Source: Thermobifida halotolerans (GTDB lineage Bacteria; Actinomycetota; Actinomycetes; Streptosporangiales; Streptosporangiaceae). Taken from it: a stretch of 64,000 nucleotides of DNA. A model generated the notes under the pieces. It did not search any database and had not been told where the DNA came from. It was given only the letters and a program-made list of their open reading frames with translations. Below, one piece after another: positions 36,401 to 48,400 of this stretch. Numbering within the stretch: the first letter of the stretch is position 1; each line of letters opens with the position of its first letter. The stretch is taken from the NCBI RefSeq assembly GCF_003574835.2, contig NZ_CP063196.1, positions 5,022,001-5,086,000 on the forward strand, written 5' to 3'. Made by a program: the position numbers and the translations under genes.

Positions 36401-39400
36401 GCCCTCGGCCAGGTCCCGGTCGGTGTGTCGCGGTCGGTCGGGTTCGCCTTCGGCCGGTTCCCGGTTGGTGTAGCCCAGCAGTTCGGCGAGTTGTCGGGCG
36501 TGGTCCAGGTAGTTGTCCAGCAGGGCCCGGCCGTTGTCGGGGGAGGCCGACTCCGGTGCGGCCATGGCCCCGAGCGTCGACTCCGCGAAGAGATCCCCCT
36601 GAACATCGGGATCGGTCGAGGTCGGCACGTGGTGCAGGACGAAGCGGCTGTGGTCGCGCAGCATCTGCGCGCCCAGTTCCCAGGCGCGGGCCTGGTCGGC
36701 GGGAAGGTCCCGCGAGGCGGGGCGTGCCTGTTCGATGCGGGCGTCGACCTCTGACAGGACCTGGTCGACGTCCCGTTCGGGGGAGAAGAAGGCCGTGTGA
36801 ACCAGGTCGGTGGCGTCCCGGAGAGCCTGGAAGGCCGGGGGCAGCGGGCTCCCCGTCCCCGCGGAGGTGCCCGCCTCCTCACGGGTGCCCGCGACCGTCT
36901 GGGCGTCGCCGGCATCGGTGTGGATGTCGAAGACGGGGAAGGCGGTGAGGTCGTGGCCGGTGGTGGGCGGGGCGGTGTCGGTGTGGCGGGCCTGGGTGGT
37001 GGTGAGGTCGTCGTCGGCGCGGGCGGCCTCCCGGCGGAGGCGGGCGGCCTGCCAGAGGTCTTCCTGGTGGGTGAGGGGGGATTCGTTCCAGTCGTTGCGG
37101 GCGTATCGCTCCCGGAGTTCGGTTTCGAAGCGGACGAGGTCGGCGTGGGCCTGGGCGGCGCGTTGACGGGCCTGTTCGAGGACCGGGTCGGCGGTGGTGC
37201 CGGGTGCGGGGGCGGTGCCACCGAGGGTGACGGGAGGCACGAACGCGGTGAAGATCTGCGGGTTGTTCCACCCGGCGGGCGAGCCCTGACCGTCCTCGGT
37301 GTCGGAGGCGTCGGTCATCTCGACGTCGTCCTGGTCATCCTCCGTGTCGGAGGCGTCGGTCATCTCGACGTCGTCCCGGTCATCCCCCGTGTCGGAGACG
37401 TCGGTCATCTCGACGTCGTCCCGGTCATCCCCCGTGTCGGAGACGTCGGTCATCTCGACGTCCCGGCCGTCTCCGGTGGAGTCGTCGACCATGGCCGAGG
37501 TGGCACCGGCCATGTAGCGCTGGACCGCTTCGTCGGCCTGGCCGCGGGCGGTTCGGGCCAGGTCGCGCAGGGTGGACGCTTCGTCGGGCAGGGGGACGGT
37601 CCCGGCGGCCACGGCGTTGGCGAGGGCCTGGAGGAGGGCGGCCTCCTGTTCGGCGCGGACCGCCTCCTGGTGGGCGGCGTGGAGGTCGGGTGCCTCGGCC
37701 GGGTCGGGAACCCGTGCCAGCACCGGGTTGCCGACGGCCGGCCGCAGGCCGAGGGCGTCGGCGAGAGCCAGTGCGTGGCCGCGGTAGAGAGTCAGGTGCT
37801 GGTCGGCCGCGGCCCTGAGACGCGGCTCGGTGGTTGTGTGCTGCTCGCGTCTGCGCAGCAGGGACCCGGCGTGTTCGCGTGCCTCGGCCATCGCCGCCAC
37901 GAGGCGGTCCCGGGTTGTGCGGGAACCCGGGTCGGGAAGCGGCTGTTCCTGGAGTGTCCGGGCGGTGGTGCGGAGCCGTTCGGCTTCGGCGCGCAGCCAT
38001 TCGGCGTCGCGGGGGAAGCCGGTGCTGTCCGCGTTGTGGGCCCACAGGTCGTGTTCGGCGGCCTCCTCGCGGAGCCGGGTGACGGTGTGCAGGGTGTGGA
38101 TGGCATGGAGATGCTGTTCCGGGGGCAGGCTCTCCAGGTCGAAGGGCGGGGTCTGCGGTTCGGGGCGGGTGGGGGCGGTTCCCAGGGCCTGGGCCTGGAT
38201 GCGGGCGTGGTGGTGGTAGTTGCGGGTGTAGTAGTCGAGTCGGGCGTCCAGTTCGACGCGTTGGCGGCGGGTGGCCTCGGGGCCGAGGGCGGCGATCCGC
38301 TGACGCAGGAGGTCGATGGTGTGGCGGGTACGGGCGAGGAACCGGCCGCGCTGCTCCACGGCCGTCGACTCGCGGGTCGGGACGGACTCACCGGTGGGGT
38401 ACGCGGGCGGGGGGGAGTACGCGGGAGGTGCGTCCACCCGTCTGCGGGGTTCGGCGGTGGGCGGGTTGAGGAACATACTGATCGCGTCGTGGCCGGTCAT
38501 CGGGCTGAGGATGTGGGCCACCAACTGGGTGTAGGCGTTGGTGATGTGGCGGCTCTGTTCGAGCCGCCTCTCCAGGAACTCGACGTTGGCCCGTGCGACC
38601 GACAGGCTCCAGGAGCGGTGGCGGTCCCCGACAGGGCCGTCGCTGAGTTCGAACACGCGGGACTGCCAGTATTCGAGGAGATCCCGCACGGTCTGGCGCC
38701 GGGAGAGTTCGACGTTGCGCAGGTCGCGCAGTTCGGTGGCGGCGTCGAGGCTGAGGGGGTCGGCGGCGGTGACGTCGAGGGCCCGGGCCAGGTGGGCCGC
38801 GGCCTGCTCGCTCCGGTCCCTGGCTGTCTGGATCTGGGCGGTCAGGGTGTCGTACTCGTCGCGCAGTTGCTCGGCGCGGGTGAAGTACCGCCCAGCTCTT
38901 TCGGTGGCGGCCTGGAGGCGGTCGCGCAGGATGGTGGTCTGCTGGTCGCGGTCGGGGACGGTGTCGGCGGGTGCGGTGTCGCGTTGGCGGGTGAGGGCCT
39001 GTTCGCGGGCCTGGTGGTAGTCGGCGCGGGCGTGCAGGGCGCGCGCCTGGCCGCGCAGATGGGCGTGGTGGCTCTCCAACCGTTGGACCACCCAGAGCAG
39101 GCCGTTGCGGGTGGCGGTGTCGGTTTCGGGGGTGTCCGTGAGCTGGGCCTGGGCGCGGGCGAGTGAGGCGAGTGTGTGGTCGGCTTCGGTCGCGTGGTTT
39201 CGGGCTTGGTCGCGGAGTTCGGTGGCCTGTTCGCGGGCCTCGTCGATGAGGGTGTCGTAGTCGGGGGTGGCGGTGGTGCGGTCGTCGTCGGTGTCGGTGG
39301 TGTTTTCGAGGTCGGCGAGTTCCTCCTGGTAGGCCTCTGCCAGGCGCCGCTGCTCCTCGGCGAGGGCCAGGAAGTCCTGCGACTCCCGCCACGCCGCGTC

Positions 39401-42400
39401 GGCCCGCTCCTGGACCTCGGCGATCTGGTCGTTGTTCTGTTTGAAGCGGTCGCCGCTTCTCCTGATCACGGTGAAGCGCTCGTTGAGAGTGCGGCGCCTC
39501 CTCTCCAGCCTCTGGTGTTCGAGGTCGCGGCCCGAGTGGAGACCGGTCGTCTCGGTGCGGACGGCCCCGGCGGCCCGGAGTCGGGCGTCCAGCGTGTGCC
39601 AGGTGCGGGCGCTTTCGGCCACGCGGGTGTAGGCATGCCGTATCCGAGAGATCGGCGGCGCCAGATCGGCGTTGCCCTCGACCAGCTCCAGGCTGGTGTA
39701 GCCCAGCAGTTCGGCGAGCTGTCGGGCGTGGTCGAGGTAGTCGCGCAGCAGGGCCCGGCCGTTGTCGGGGGAGGCCGACTCCGGTGCGGCCAGGACCTCG
39801 CGTATCGCGTTTCCGAGACGGTTCCGGTGGTCGGCGGAATCGGTCGCGGCGGACAGGTGCTGTAGGGCGAAGCGGCTGTAGTCGCGGACCATGGCCGCGC
39901 CCAGCTCCCAGGCGCGGGCCTGGTCAGGAGGAAGATCCTGGGAGGCGGGGCGTGCCCGCTCGATGAGGGCGTCGATCTCGGCGAGCGCGTCGCGGATCCG
40001 GTCCGGATCGTTCTGGGCCGGGGGGAGGTTCGCGCGGATGATGTCGGCCGTCTCCTGGAGAGTCGTGAGAGCCGGGGGGGCGCTCGGCCGCTCCAGGATG
40101 ACCGTGGGCACTGTCGACACGTCGGAGGTGTCGGACATGGCGTCGTCGTCCATGCCGAAGTTCTGGTAGACGGAGGACCAGTGGGCCTCGTTCCGCTCCT
40201 CGCGGTCGATCCGCGCGCGCAGGAGCGCGATCTCGGTGTCCGTGCCGTGCCCGCCCAGGTCCGGGTGCGCGTTCGCGGAGGCGGTGGCGTCCTGCCCGTC
40301 CGGTCGCAGGAGCGTGAGCAGCGTCCGCAGGCGTGCCAGGGACTGCCGGGAGTTGGACAGGTTCTCGAAGGCCGCGCGTTCCCCGTCCTCAGCGTCGTCG
40401 CCGGGAGGGGAGAAGCCGGGGTCGGCGTCGGGCGGGGTGACGTTCAGCTCGGACAGTAGGTCGCTGATCTGGCTGTCGCCCATCCCGACCGCTACCTCGG
40501 CGGCGAGCCAGCTCTCGCCGGCTTCCTCGAACGCGGCGACCATCTCGTTGAGGTGCTGTTCCATCCGGCCTATGGCGTCGGGAGACTCCGGCCACGCGGA
40601 GTCGGACTGCTCGTCCTGCCGTGAGAACGGCTGGTCGGCGGCGAACCTGCCGGATACGGAGCGGTAGTGGGCCAGCAGTTCCCGGATCCGCTGGCGCTCC
40701 TCCCCGATCTCCCTCTCGAGGGTCGCCTCCGCGGTGTCGTATCCGTTGTCGCGGACCAGCCCGTGCAGTGTCTCCAACAGGGCCAGGGACTCGTGGGCGC
40801 CGGTGAGTTCGTCGAAGACCCGGCGTGTGTTCGGCGGGTCGTCGGGGTGGGGGACCTGGTGGTTCGCAGGTGCGTAGCGGTGCGGGACGGCCCCCAGGGC
40901 CTCCAGGGCGCCGCGCGCGTGGCCGCGGGCGGTCGCGTACCGCTCCTCGGCCTCCCGCGCGTGGTCGCGGTACTCCTCGAACATCGCGAAGACCTGTTCG
41001 CGGTTCTCCTGGGCCACGGTGCGGATCTGGATGTCGAAGACGGGGAAGGCGAAGAGGTCGTGGCCGGTGGTGGTGGGTGGGGTGGTGTTGGTGGTGCGGG
41101 CCTGGAGGGTGTTGAGGTCGTGGTCGGCGCGGGCGGCTTCCTGGCGGAGTTGGGCGGCGCGGTGGAGGCCGTTCTGGTAGTCGGGGTGGGTTTCGTTCCA
41201 GTTGTTGCGGGTGCGTTGGGTTTCGAGTTCGGTTTCGAAGCGGACGAGGTCGGCGTGGGCCTGGGCGGCGCGTTGGCGGGCCTGTTCGAGGGTCTGGTCG
41301 GTGGTGCCGGGGGCGGGTGCGGTGTCGCTGAGGGTGGCGGGAGGCACGAACGCGGTGAAGATCTGCGGGTTGTTCCACCCGGCGGAACCCTGGCCGTCCT
41401 CGGTGTTGGAGACGTCGGTCATCTCGACGTCCTGGTCGTCCCCGGTGGCGGTGTTGGAGACGTCGGTCATCTCGACGTCCTGGTCACCCCCGGTGTTGGG
41501 GGCGGGGAGGCCGCCGGTCAGGTAGTGCTGAGTTGCTTCGTCGGCTTGGCGGCGGGCGATTTGGGCCAGGTCGCGCAGGGTGGATGCCTCGTTGGCCAGG
41601 GGGACGGTCCCGGCGGCCACGGCGTCGGCGAGGGCCTGGAGGAGGGCGGCTTCCTGTTCGGCGCGGACCGCCTGCTGGTGGGCGGCGTGGGCCGCGGGGT
41701 TGTTGTCCGGGGCGGGGCCGAGGCGGTCGGTGGGATCGCCGACGGGGGGCAGGTCGAGGGCTTGGGCCAGATCCAGGGCCAGGGCGCGGTAGTCGGCCTC
41801 GGCTTGGTGGACCTCGGCGGTGTTGTTCTGGGCGAGCAGTGCGGTGGCGCGTTCGCGGGTCTCGGTCAGTGCCTGGGTGAGGTGGGTTCGGAGGGCCTGG
41901 GTGACTTCGGTGTGGAGTGTGTGGGCGTGGGTGTCTCCGGTGTTGGGGGCGGGGGTGTTGGGGGCGGGGAGGCCGCCGGTCAGGTAGTGCTGAGTTGCTT
42001 CGTCGGCTTGGCGGCGGGCGATTTGGGCCAGGTCGCGCAGGGTGGATGCCTCGTTGGCCAGGGGGACGGTCCCGGCGGCCACGGCGTCGGCGAGGGCCTG
42101 GAGGAGGGCGGCTTCCTGTTCGGCGCGGACCGCCTGCTGGTGGGCGGCGTGGGCCGCGGGGTTGTTGTCCGGGGCGGGGCCGAGGCGGTCGGTGGGATCG
42201 CCGACGGGGGGCAGGTCGAGGGTTTCGGCCAGATCCAGGGCCAGGGTGCGGTAGTCGGCCTCGGCTTGGTGGACCTCGGCGGTGTTGTTCTGGGCGAGCA
42301 GTGCGGTGGCGCGTTCGCGGGTCTCGGTCAGGGCTTGGGTGAGGTGGGTTCGGAGGGTTTGGGTGCCTTCGGTGTGGAGTGTGTCGGCTTGGGCGCGGAG

Positions 42401-45400
42401 TTGTTCGGCTTCGGTGCGCAGCCATGCGGCTTCGTGGGGGAAGCCGGTGGTGTCGGCGTTGTCGGCCCACAGGTCGTGTTCGGCGGCGCTGTCGCGGAGT
42501 CGGGCGGCGTCGGTGAGTGTGTCGATTGCTTGGAGGCGCTGTTTGGGGAGGAGGGCGCGCAGGTCGGGGAGGGCGGGACGGATGTGGGGGGTGTGGGTGG
42601 TGCCCAGGGCTTCGGCCTGGGCGCGGGCGTAGTAGTGGTGGTTGCGGATGTGGTACTCGAGTTGGGAGGTCAGTTCGGTGCGTTGGCGGTGGGGGGTGTC
42701 GGGGTCGAGGGCGGCGATCTGGTGGCGCAGGTGGTCGATGGTGTGGCGGGTGCGGGCCAGGTCGCGGCCGCGCTGCTCCACGGTCATCGACTCGCGGGGC
42801 GGGACGGACTCCTCGGGGGTGTAGGCGGGTGGGGGAGTGTCCACCGGTGCGGTGCTGTCGGGGGAGGGGTCGGTGAGGAACGCGGTGATCGCGTCGGGGG
42901 TGGTGAGCGGGGCGAGGATGTGGGTCGCCAACTGGGTGTAGGCGTCGGTGATGTTGCCGCTCAGGTTGAGCCGTCCTTCCAGGAACTGGAGATTGGCCTG
43001 AGCGAGGTTGACGTCCCAGGTGTGGAGACTGTCCTGGGAGGGGGCGCTATACAGTTCGAACAGTCGTTCTGTCCAGAACCTGAGTTGGTCGGTCAGGCTC
43101 TGGCGCAGTTCGATTTCGCTGGCGTGGAGGTCGCGCACCTGGAAGGCGGCGTCGGTGCTGGACAGGTCGGCGGTGGTGACGCCGAGGTCCCGGGCCAGGT
43201 TGATCGCGATCTGCCTGCTTGCGTCCCTGGCCGTCTGGATCCGGGCGGTCAGGGTCTCGTACTGGCTTCGGAGTTCCTCGGCGCGGGCGAGGTGCTGCTC
43301 GGCCTCGGCGGTGGCGGTCCGGATGTGGTCGCGCAGGATGGTGATCTGCTGGTCGCGGTCGGGTCCGGTGTCGGTGGGAGTGGTGTCGCGTTGGCGGGTG
43401 AGGGCCTGTTCGCGGGTCTGGTGGTAGTCGGCGCGGGCGTGGTGGGCGCGGGCCTGGTCGCGCAGGCGGGTGTAGGTGTTCTCCAGGTCCTGGGCTTGCT
43501 GGAGCAGGGGGGTGCGGGCGGCGGTGTCGGTTTCGGGAATCCGGGCGAGTTCGGCCTGGACGCGGGCGAGCGAGGCGAGTGTGTGGTCGGCTTCGGTCGC
43601 GTGGTTTCGGGCTTGGTCGCGGAGTTCGGTGGCCTGTTCGCGGGCCTGGTCGATGAGGGTGTCGTAGTCGGGGGTGGCGGTGGTGCGGTCGTCGTCGGTG
43701 TCGGTGGTGTTTTCGAGGTCGGCGAGTTCCTCCTGGTAGGCCTCTGCCAGGCGCCGCTGCTCCTCGGCGCGGGTCAGGAAGTCCTGGGAGTCCCGCAGCG
43801 CCGCGTCGGCCTCCCGCTGGACCTCGGCGATCTCGTTGTTGCTGGTGGTGAGGGTGTGGGCGCGGCTGTTGACTCCCTGGATGAGGGCGTCGATCTCGGC
43901 GCCGGCCTGGCGCAGGTCCTGGTGGGCGAGGTCGCGGCCTGACCGGAGACCGGTCGTGTCGGTGTGGGTGGACTGGGCGGCGTGGAGTTGGGCGTCCAGC
44001 GTGTGCCAGGCACGGGCGTGTTCGGCGGCGGTCAGGTAGGCGTCGCGCAGCGGGGACGCCGGAGGTGCCAGGTTCCGGTCGCCCTCGGCCAGGTCCCGGT
44101 CGGTGTGTCGCGGTCGGTCGGGTTCGCCTTCGGCCGGTTCCCGGTTGGTGTAGCCCAGCAGTTCGGCGAGTTGTCGGGCGTGGTCCAGGTAGTTGCGCAG
44201 CAGGGCCCGGCCGTTGTCGGGGGAGGCCGACTCCGGTGCGGCCAGGACCTCGCGTACCGCGTTTCCGAGGCGGTTCCGGTGGTCGGCGGGATCGGTCGCG
44301 GCGGGCAGGTGGTGCAGGACGAAGCGGCTGTGGTCGCGCAGCATCTGCGCGCCCAGTTCCCAGGCGCGGGCCTGGTCGGCGGGAAGGTCCCGCGAGGCGG
44401 GGCGTGCCTGTTCGATGCGGGCGTCGACCTCTGACAGGACCTGGTCGGCGTCCCGTTCGGGGGCGGCGAGGGCCATATGGATGAGACCGGCCGCGTCCCG
44501 GAGGGCCTGGAAGGCCGGGGACAGCGGGTTCTCCATCTCCTCGGGACTGGCCACGACCGCCTGGGCGTCGCCGGCATCGGTGTGGATGTCGAAGACGGGG
44601 AAGGCGAAGAGGTCGTGGCCGGTGGTGGGTGGGGTGGTGTTGGTGGTGCGGGCCTGGAGGGTGTCGAGGTCGTGGTCGGCGCGGGCGGCTTCCTGGCGGA
44701 GTTGGGCGGCGCGGTGGAGGCCGTTCTGGTAGTCGGGGTGGGTTTCGTTCCAGTTGTTGCGGGTGCGTTGGGTTTCGAGTTCGGTTTCGAAGCGGACGAG
44801 GTCGGCGTGGGCCTGGGCGGCGCGTTGGCGGGCCTGTTCGAGGGTCTGGTCGGTGGTGCCGGGGGCGGGTGCGGTGCCGCCGAGGGTGACGGGAGGCACG
44901 AACGCGGTGAACACCCACGGCCCGCTGCTCTGCGGAGAGAACGCGTTTCCGGTGAGGATCAGGTATCCCCGGATGGCCCGGTCCGCTTCGTTGCGGGCCT
45001 GCTCGGCGACGCCGTCGAGGAGGAAGACCTCGTTGGGAAGGGGGAGGTCGGCGCTGCGCGCGGTGGCGGCGAGCGCTTCGAGGAGGGCGGCCTCCCGGTC
45101 GGCGTCGACCGCTTCCTGGTGGGCGGTGCGGACGTCGGAGGGCGTGCTCGGGGGCGGGGGCGGGCTGAGGCGGGAGACGGAGTCGCCGGTGGGGTTCAGG
45201 CCGAGGGTGTGGGCGAGGGCCAGTGCGGTGCGGCGGTAGTCGGCCAGTCGCTCGCGGGCCGCGTTCGGGTTGTTGTTGGCCAGGGTGGCGGCGTGCTCGC
45301 GGATTCCGGCCAGCGCCGAGGCCAGGTGGGCGCGGACTCCTCGGGTGGCCTGGTCCGCTTCGTTGCGGGCCTGCTCGGCGACGCCGTCGAGGAGGAAGAC

Positions 45401-48400
45401 CTCGTTGGGAAGGGGGAGGTCGGCGCTGCGCGCGGTGGCGGCGAGCGCTTCGAGGAGGGCGGCCTCCCGGTCGGCGTCGACCGCTTCCTGGTGGGCGGTG
45501 CGGACGCCGGAGGTCTCGTGCGGTCCGGGGGTCCAACCGAGGAGCGGGTTGTCGCTGGCGGGGTTCAGGCCGAGGGTGTGGGCGAGGGCCAGTGCGGTGC
45601 GGCGGTAGTCGGCCAGTCGCTCGCGGGCCGCGTTCGGGTTGTTGTTGGCCAGGGTGGCGGCGTGCTCGCGGATTCCGGCCAGCGCCGAGGCCAGGTGGGC
45701 CCGTGCCCTGTTGATGTTCTGGTCGTGGAGGGACTGGGCGGTGGTGCGGAGCCGTTCGGCTTCGGCGCGCAGCCATTCGGCGTCGCGGGGGAAGCCGGTG
45801 GTGTCCGCGTTGTGGGCCCACAGGTCGTGTTCGGCGGCCTCCTCGCGGAGCCGGGTGACGGTGTGCAGGGTGTGGATGGCCTGGAGGCGCTGTTCCGGGG
45901 GCAGGCTCTCCAGGTCGAAGGGCGGGGTCTGCGGTTCGGGGCGGACCGGGGTGGTGCCCAGGGCCTGGGCCTGGGCGCGGGCGTGGTGGCGGTAGTTGCG
46001 GGTGTAGTAGTCGAGTTGGGCGTCCAGTGCGGTCCGCTGGGAGCGGATGCTCTGGCGGGCGGCGGAGTCGTCCGGGGCGACCGCGAGCAGTCCGAGAAGA
46101 ACCTGGGTGCTCTGGGAACGCAGGTGATCGATCTCGTGGCGGATGCGGGCCATGCGACGTCCGTGCTGCTCCACGGTCATCGGCTCGGGAGTCGGGGTGG
46201 ACTCGTCGGAGGTGTACGCGGGGGGTGCGTCCACCGGTGCGGTGCTGTCGGGATCGGGTGTGTCGAGGAACGCGGTGATCGCGTCGGGGGTGGTGAGCGG
46301 GCTGAGGATGTAGGTCGCCAACTGGGTGTAGGCGTCGGTGATGTTACTGCTCTGGTCGAGTCTTTCCTCCAGGAACTGGACATTGGCCTGTGCGACGTCG
46401 GCTTGCCAGTTCTGGAGGTCGTCCCGGGCTTCGCTGGGCGGGAGTTCGAACAGTCGTTCTGTCCAGAACCTGAGCTGGTCGGTCAGGCTCTGGCGCAGTT
46501 CGATTTCGCTGGCGTGGAGGTCGCGCACCTGGAAGGCGGCGTCGGTGCTGGACAGGTCGGCGGTGGTGACGCCGAGGTCCCGGGCCAGGTTGATCGCGAT
46601 CTGCCTGCTTGCGTCCCTGGCCGTCTGGATCCGGGCGGTCAGGGTCTCGTACTGGCTTCGGAGTTCCTCGGCGCGGGCGAGGTGCTGCTCGGCCTCGGCG
46701 GTGGCGGTCCGGATGTGGTCGCGCAGGATGGTGATCTGCTGGTCGCGGTCGGGTCCGGTGTCGGTGGGAGTGGTGTCGCGTTGGCGGGTGAGGGCCTGTT
46801 CGCGGGTCTGGTGGTAGTCGGCGCGGGCGTGGTGGGCGCGGGCCTGGTCGCGCAGGCGGGTGTAGGTGTTCTCCAGGTCCTGGGCTTGCTGGAGCAGGGG
46901 GGTGCGGGCGGCGGTGTCGGTTTCGGGAATCCGGGCGAGTTCGGCCTGGACGCGGGCGAGCGAGGCGAGTGTGTGGTCGGCTTCGGTCGCGTGGTTTCGG
47001 GCTTGGTCGCGCAGTTCGGTGGCCTGTTCGCGGGCCTGGTCGATGAGGGTGTCGTAGTCGGGGGTGGCGGTGGTGCGGTCGTCGTCGGTGTCGGTGGTGT
47101 TTTCGAGGTCGGCGAGTTCCTCCTGGTAGGCCTCTGCCAGGCGCCGCTGCTCCTCGGCGCGGGCCAGGAAGCCCTGGGAGTCCCGCAACGCCGCGTCGGC
47201 CCGCTGACGCAGGCGGGCGGTCTCGGTGTTGTGGGTACCGAGGCGCTCTCCGCGTCTGTTGACACTCCGAGCAAGAGCGTTGACATCACCGCGGGCCACC
47301 GCGAGCTGCCGGTCCGAGAGTGTGGCGCCGATCTCCCTGGCGATCGTGTCGAGGCCGAGGTCCGTGAGGGCTCTGAGGCCGGTGTCCACCGCGTGCCGGG
47401 ACCGGGCGTGCTCGGCGGCGGTCAGATAGGCGTCGCGCAGTGAGTCCTGGCCGCTGTCGGGGGAGGCGGACTCCTGAGGGCCCGGGGCCCTGTGTGAGGT
47501 CGGGGGTGCCAGATCGGAGTCGCCCTCGGCCGACCCAAGTCTGGTGTAGCCCAGCGCTTCGGCCAGAAGCAGGGCCTGGTCCAGGTAACCACGCAGCACG
47601 GAGTGTCTGTCGGTGCCGGACCGCGTGGCGTCGCTCCCGCGGTCCACGGCCTCGCGTGCCGACTCCACCAGGTGGCGGCCGTAGTGGCCGGCCAGGTCCG
47701 CACCCAGTGTCCAGATCCGCCTCTGCGGCTCGGTGACCCCGTCCAGCGGGCGTGTTCGGACGAACTCCTCCAGTTCGCCGAGCGCCTCTTCGGCGTGTTC
47801 GACACCGCCCTGTCCTCTGGCGACCGCCCGGCCCCGCGAGGTGAGTTCCTGAAGTCTCTCCCCCAAGTCCGTGAAAAGCTCGCGGATCTGGGGAGAGGGA
47901 GCCTCGGGCCGGCCGCTCTCCACCGAGGGTTCTGCCGCGGCCTGATCGGGGGCCGGTTGCCGCCCGTCCTGGTTTCCGTCCGCCTCCACGGAGAACACGG
48001 GGAAGGCGGCGACGGTCCGGGCGCCGGAGGGCCCGCCCAGGGCGGTGACCTGGGCCTGGAAGTAGCGGTTGGCGGTCTCGTTGTGCTGCCGGGCGAGGTC
48101 GCGCGCGGCCTGGGCTTCGGCCGTGAGCCGGGCGGCGGTGTCGGGGTCGCTGGTGCGTGCCTCCTCGGCTCGGGTGGTGAGACGGTCGGCCTCACGCAAG
48201 TGGTGGAGGGCGCGTTCGGCCTCGCTCTGGGCGAGGTCGCCGAGCCACCGTGCCGCGGCCCGAGGCGCGTGTGCCCGGTCGGGGCTGTCCGTGCGGGGGC
48301 GGTCTCCCCGGTCAGCCGAGGGGGGAGGACTGCTGACCGGGGTCGGGGGTGCGGTGTCGGTGGGAGGTTGCGGGAGGGGCAGGACGGGGGTGCCGTCGGG

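Larger units (their letters stand above)
41380..44540 (-). other. Giant protein: helical module M2
   Basis: Same order of parts as M1, starting DLPADQARAWELGAQ. It shares a 721-bp block with M1 that is almost identical in DNA, and it carries an internal 405-bp tandem duplication. Confidence 0.75.
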
